Shown here: positions 6,967 through 9,670 of the stretch, one piece after another | Layout of the letters: each line of letters starts with the position of its first letter | Numbering within the stretch: position 1 is the first letter of the stretch | Assembly: GCA_029881855.1 (NCBI GenBank) | Contig: JAOULU010000040.1 | Span: forward strand, 1 to 9,670 | Source of the DNA: Nitrosomonas sp. | Lineage (GTDB): Bacteria > Pseudomonadota > Gammaproteobacteria > Burkholderiales > Nitrosomonadaceae | Length of the DNA: 9,670 nt | Direction: 5' to 3' | Program-made: the position numbers and the translations under genes | Notes under the pieces: model-generated | The model's input: only the letters and a program-made list of their open reading frames with translations | What the model was told of the DNA's origin: nothing | Databases searched by the model: none

Positions 6967-7833
6967 TTACCCAGCACACTTCAACGCCAGGTTTTCGGAA
7001 CTCATATAACCGATGCTAGAATGTCGCCTTACCCGGTTGTAGTAAGCCTCGAGATACCAGAATAAAGATTGTCTGGCTTGTTCTCGATTTTCATAATTGC
7101 GTTGATAGACCAGCTCGGTCTTTAGCGTATGGAAGAAACTTTCGCAAACGGCATTATCATAACAATTACCTTTGCCACTCATGCTGCATTTCAGTTGATG
7201 ATTAGTGATTAGTCGTTGATAATCTTTTGAACAATATTGACTGCCCCGGTCACCGTGCACCATCACGTCTTTTGGATGACTAAGACTACTTAGCGCCATT
7301 TTCAATGTGTTGCAGGCCAAGACCGACTTCATGTGTTTATCCATTGCCCAGCCAATTACTTTGCGTGAGTAAAGGTCAACAATGACGGCAAGATGAATCC
7401 ACTTCTGACCAACCCTGACATAAGTAATATCACCGACCCAGGCTTTATCTGGTTTGTTCACGGTAAAAACCTGATTCAGCAAGTTGGGTGTAATCGCTTT
7501 ATTGTGTGCGCTATCGGTCGTGTGTTTGAATTTTCTTTTAATAATGGCATGAAGACCCATTTGGCACATACGTCGTCGTATACGGTCACGTGTGCCTGAA
7601 TAGATGCCTGACTCCAACTCAACATAAATACGTCGATAGCCATACAGTCCTCTGTGTTGCCAGTAAATCTTGGCAATTTTATGATCTAATTGACCGTTTT
7701 CTTGAGATCTTCGAGAGGGTTTACGCTTTAGCCAGGCGTAATAACCACTAGACGATACAGCTACCAGGTCAATTAACCGCTTCAGTGATAACTCGGCAGT
7801 GCGGCGAGCAGACTGAACAAAGGCGTACTTTAC
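6967..7833 (-). CDS. IS3-family transposase OrfB (DDE integrase domain)
   Basis: This is the catalytic half of the IS3 transposase, which normally acts as an OrfAB fusion made by a -1 ribosomal frameshift. Counting from the Val at 7833 it has 288 residues, the usual size. Early motifs are VKYAFV, SSSGYYAWLKRKPS and the HTH_21-like RGLYGYRRIYVEL. The integrase core has Asp135 (VGDITYV), Asp195 (VHGDRGSQY) and Glu231 (CESFFHTLKTE), with 35 residues between the last two, a correct DD35E triad. The C-terminus has the typical YYNRVRRHSSIGYMSSENL. The frame is open back to a TAA at 7867-7869. It has no ATG, GTG or TTG before the TTG at 7617, which lies well inside the domain, so expression depends on frameshifting from orfA. 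The catalytic part itself looks intact. Confidence 0.85.
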   Translation of the reverse strand, partial: VKYAFVQSARRTAELSLKRLIDLVAVSSSGYYAWLKRKPSRRSQENGQLDHKIAKIYWQHRGLYGYRRIYVELESGIYSGTRDRIRRRMCQMGLHAIIKRKFKHTTDSAHNKAITPNLLNQVFTVNKPDKAWVGDITYVRVGQKWIHLAVIVDLYSRKVIGWAMDKHMKSVLACNTLKMALSSLSHPKDVMVHGDRGSQYCSKDYQRLITNHQLKCSMSGKGNCYDNAVCESFFHTLKTELVYQRNYENREQARQSLFWYLEAYYNRVRRHSSIGYMSSENLALKCAG

Positions 7834-8132
7834 ACGTGCTCCTTGGCGAAGTATGCCGCCACTTTTTTAACAGAGCAATCTCCTGTTTACGCAGTGCCAA
7901 TTCTTTCCTGGAAGCCCGCAATTCCCGCTCCAGCGCTTGATAACTTTGTTTGTCGGGCTTCCCGCCCTTAAGGGGGTTGATTGTTCTTTGTCGATATGGA
8001 TTTTCGCATCCAATTGCCAAATGTTTGATAATTGATGCCCAAGTCTAATGCAATTTCGCTGTAGGGGCGATTACTGTTTTGTGCAATGCCAACAGCCTCG
8101 TCTTTAAAATCTTGATCGTAGTTCTTTCTCAT
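7830..8132 (-). pseudogene. IS3-family OrfA (HTH and leucine zipper), disrupted by two single-base indels
   Basis: OrfA is the DNA-binding half of the transposase. From the ATG at 8132 it reads MRKNYDQDFKDEAV and SEIALDLGINYQTFGNWMRK, a helix-turn-helix of the IS3 OrfA type. A TAA then stops it at 7968-7970, after about 54 codons. The coiled-coil part (GGKPDKQSYQALEREL to EIALLKK) continues in another frame, and the end (VAAYFAKEHV, stop 7830-7832) returns to the first frame. One extra C in the run at 7972-7976 and one missing A in the run at 7863-7868 would explain both shifts. Repairing both gives a 101-codon orfA, the usual length, in the correct -1 relation to orfB. Either the copy is dead or the sequence has homopolymer errors. 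Confidence 0.82.
7863..7868 (-). other. A-run at the programmed frameshift position of the IS
   Basis: The minus strand reads CTGTTAAAAAAGTGG. This is where IS3 elements carry the slippery A-rich heptamer that moves ribosomes from orfA into orfB. With six As the upstream coiled-coil frame does not enter orfB by a -1 slip. It enters the short orfA tail and stops. With seven As, and the upstream C-run corrected, a -1 slip would lead into orfB as expected. Confidence 0.6.
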
Positions 8133-8162
8133 CGGAAAACCGCTCTTCTGTCAATTAAAAGG

Positions 8163-8176
8163 TCTCCGTTAAACTA
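8163..8176 (-). repeat. Terminal inverted repeat of the IS (orfA end)
   Basis: TCTCCGTTAAACTA on the plus strand is the exact reverse complement of the repeat at 6951-6964. The orfA start codon lies 30 bases inside it. Confidence 0.88.
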
Positions 8177-8268
8177 TGAATACATCATTTGATTTGAGAT
8201 ATCTATTTTATCGCTTATCAGTAAAATAATAATCCATATCATTACACTTAAAACAAGTGGAAGTATGT

Positions 8269-8280
8269 AATACTAAAAAA
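8269..8280 (+). repeat. 12-base direct repeat, copy 1 (copy 2 at 8351-8362)
   Basis: AATACTAAAAAA occurs exactly at 8269-8280 and again at 8351-8362, 82 bases apart, in the AT-rich gap before sdaA. The spacing is about twice that of the larger repeats in the same gap, which suggests a duplicated unit or a set of phased sites. Low complexity makes chance partly plausible. Confidence 0.5.
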
Positions 8281-8323
8281 GTTTAAGTTCTTTTTGTTTC
8301 ATTGATAGATATAGTTTTTTAAT

Positions 8324-8386
8324 AATTATCACCAAATATTCTTTAACATTAATACTAAAAAACAATTATCATCACATCTTCTTTAA
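8324..8386 (+). promoter_or_regulatory. Two 23-base imperfect direct repeats upstream of sdaA
   Basis: The stretches 8324-8346 and 8364-8386 match at 20 of 23 positions. Both begin AATTATCA and end TTCTTTAA, and their starts are 40 bases apart, close to four turns of DNA. The second copy ends 28 bases before the sdaA ATG, within reach of a promoter. The layout fits tandem binding sites for a regulator of serine catabolism, but no regulator gene is in view. The rest of the gap (8177-8414) has no gene, and I could not assign a clear -35/-10 pair. Confidence 0.5.
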
Positions 8387-8401
8387 GTAAGCAAAGTTAT
8401 T

Positions 8402-8416
8402 ATAGGCACCACCTAT
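8402..8416 (+). other. Small hairpin pairing the sdaA Shine-Dalgarno with its start codon
   Basis: ATAGG (8402-8406) can pair with CCTAT (8412-8416) around the loop CACCA. The first arm holds the only Shine-Dalgarno-like AGG, and the second arm includes the first two bases of the ATG at 8415. A U-G pair can extend the stem by one. The stem is short, so the effect is uncertain. Confidence 0.4.
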
Positions 8417-9670
8417 GTTCATCAGTGTTCTAGATCTTTTCAAAATTGGCATTGGCCCATCCAGTTCTCATACTATGGGACCAATGGTTGCAGCAAAGAA
8501 TTTTCGTGATCGTATACAAGAATTTCTTGCCAACAATACATGTCAAACAGCACTTCATATCCGTTGTACTTTAAGAGGATCATTGGCATTTACAGGTAGA
8601 GGACATGCCACTGACCGCGCTATTATATTGGGTCTGCATGATTTCACTCCAAAACAACTTGCCACTCAAAATGTTAATGAATTAGTCAACAAGCTCTCAC
8701 AATTGAACGTTATCAAAATTGATGGATTAGAACCCATTCGTTTTTGCCCCGCCGAAGACATTGTTTTTGACCGAGGCGCCCCACTGCCCGAACATCCAAA
8801 CGGTATTATTCTTGAGTTATTCGAGGCAAACAAAAATAATTTGCCGAACGAAATTCAAGTCAGGCCAGATCTAACTCAAATTGAAATAATGGGTCATCCA
8901 ATATTAGTGGAAACTTATTTTTCTATTGGTGGCGGATTCATTGCCACAATCTCTGAAATTGGTCAATTGGTCGCACCATTACAGATGGAAACAACAAATT
9001 CATGCGGATTTCCGTTTGATTGTGCCGATCAAATGATGAAAATGTCTACTGATAGCAGCCTGTCTATCGCCGCCATGAAACGCAGCAATGAGCTCGAACG
9101 CATTAGCGAAGTTGAGCTTAATGATGGATTGGATGCAATATGGCATGCCATGCAAACCTGTATTGAAAATGGTCTAATTACCGAAGGCCAATTACCGGGT
9201 GGTCTGAATATAAAACGACGTGCCAAGACCTTATATCAACAATTACAGGATAATCCTCAAAAAGCGAACCTCAATGACTGGCTATGTGCATATGCAATGG
9301 CAGTCAATGAGGAAAACGCTGCTGGTCATATGGTTGTTACTGCGCCTACTAATGGTGCTGCTGGTGTTATCCCCGCCGTTATTTATTATGCTGTAAAACA
9401 TGAAAATGCCACATTGGAGCAAGTACGTGAGTTTCTATTAGTATCCGGTGCAATTGGCGGCCTGATAAAGCATAATAGCTCTATTTCAGGTGCTGAAGTG
9501 GGTTGTCAAGGTGAAGTTGGCTCCGCCTCTGCCATGGCTGCTGCTGGTTTATGTGCAATACAAGGTGGCACAACTGAACAAATAGAAAATGCTGCGGAAA
9601 TAGCATTAGAACACCACCTTGGTATGACCTGCGACCCAGTCGGTAGTCTCGTCCAAGTGCCGTGTATCGA
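8415..9670 (+). CDS. sdaA: L-serine dehydratase, iron-sulfur type, C-terminus cut by window edge
   Basis: The enzyme deaminates L-serine to pyruvate and ammonia using a [4Fe-4S] cluster, with no PLP. About 418 residues are visible of roughly 455-460, as one chain with the beta domain first (about 1-155) and the alpha domain after it, as in E. coli SdaA. The N-terminus (LDLFKIGIGPSSSHTMGPM) is the family signature and fixes the start. Cluster ligands are Cys364 (GCQGEVGSASAMAAAGL), Cys406 (MTCDPVGSLVQ) and Cys417 (VPC, at the edge), spaced 42 and 11 residues as in characterised bacterial enzymes. The loop APTNGAAGVIPAV is also typical. The frame is open throughout. The Shine-Dalgarno is weak (AGG) and may be masked by a hairpin. 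The gene lies beyond the IS and appears independent of the ovo operon. Confidence 0.95.
   Translation, partial: MFISVLDLFKIGIGPSSSHTMGPMVAAKNFRDRIQEFLANNTCQTALHIRCTLRGSLAFTGRGHATDRAIILGLHDFTPKQLATQNVNELVNKLSQLNVIKIDGLEPIRFCPAEDIVFDRGAPLPEHPNGIILELFEANKNNLPNEIQVRPDLTQIEIMGHPILVETYFSIGGGFIATISEIGQLVAPLQMETTNSCGFPFDCADQMMKMSTDSSLSIAAMKRSNELERISEVELNDGLDAIWHAMQTCIENGLITEGQLPGGLNIKRRAKTLYQQLQDNPQKANLNDWLCAYAMAVNEENAAGHMVVTAPTNGAAGVIPAVIYYAVKHENATLEQVREFLLVSGAIGGLIKHNSSISGAEVGCQGEVGSASAMAAAGLCAIQGGTTEQIENAAEIALEHHLGMTCDPVGSLVQVPCI

Larger units (their letters stand above)
6951..8176 (-). mobile_element. IS3-family insertion sequence, 1226 bp
   Basis: The element is bounded by perfect 14-base terminal inverted repeats (TAGTTTAACGGAGA) and has the usual IS3 length and layout: orfA with a helix-turn-helix, then overlapping orfB with a DD35E catalytic domain, both on the minus strand. 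The flanks (ending gctac on the left, starting tgaat on the right) show no matching 3-5 base target duplication. This suggests a deletion or recombination next to the element after insertion. Its orfA is frameshifted, so this copy is probably not mobile by itself. Confidence 0.9.

Noticed and set aside
7769..8020. An 83-residue independent protein inside the IS
   Set aside because: Its first half is the displaced coiled-coil of orfA and its second half is out-of-frame sequence past the A-run. It is explained by two indels in orfA.
8177..8414. Continuation of the disrupted minus-strand gene beyond the IS
   Set aside because: All minus-strand frames here contain frequent stops and the base composition is intergenic, so the missing 5' part is not in this window.
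9029..9226. A 65-codon open frame on the minus strand within sdaA
   Set aside because: It is antisense to a conserved part of sdaA and has no domain motif of its own.

Overview
The window reads as an AT-leaning proteobacterial chromosome segment, beta- or gammaproteobacterial by protein flavour; the genus cannot be fixed from sequence alone. It carries three ordinary metabolic blocks and one degenerate insertion sequence. Coding density is moderate. The two longest gaps, before ovoA and before sdaA, are visibly richer in A and T than the genes.

Left block (minus strand, 1-2912): a fatty-acid beta-oxidation pair. The upstream gene is an 839-residue bifunctional 3-hydroxyacyl-CoA dehydrogenase/enoyl-CoA hydratase of the FadN type, with the dehydrogenase first and the crotonase second. 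It is followed after 49 bases by a thiolase that runs off the left edge. Together they cover hydration, oxidation and thiolytic cleavage. FadN starts at a TTG behind a perfect AGGAGG.

Centre (plus strand, 3456-6745): ovoA and ovoB overlap by four bases (TTGA) and encode the ovothiol (thiol-histidine) pathway. OvoA is a non-heme iron sulfoxide synthase fused to a methyltransferase. OvoB is a PLP-dependent C-S lyase that would release 5-thiohistidine from the sulfoxide. A 17-base perfect palindrome with a consensus TATAAT inside it lies 35 bases before ovoA and is the best regulatory candidate in the window.

Right of ovoB, a roughly 59-codon minus-strand reading frame (6769-6950) is cut off by an IS3-family element (6951-8176, 14-base perfect terminal inverted repeats, DD35E transposase). 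The element's orfA carries two compensating single-base changes in homopolymer runs, so it is probably inactive unless these are sequencing errors. No target duplication is visible.

Right block (plus strand, 8415 to the edge): sdaA, an iron-sulfur L-serine dehydratase, complete at its N-terminus and cut at the right edge just after its third cluster cysteine. Its upstream region has two 23-base imperfect direct repeats 40 bases apart. A small hairpin could pair the weak ribosome-binding site with the start codon.

The gene families are all known, so I see no wholly new system. The parts worth a second look are regulatory (the ovoA palindrome, sdaA repeats and hairpin) and structural (an extra segment in the FadN crotonase domain, the broken IS and the gene remnant beside it).
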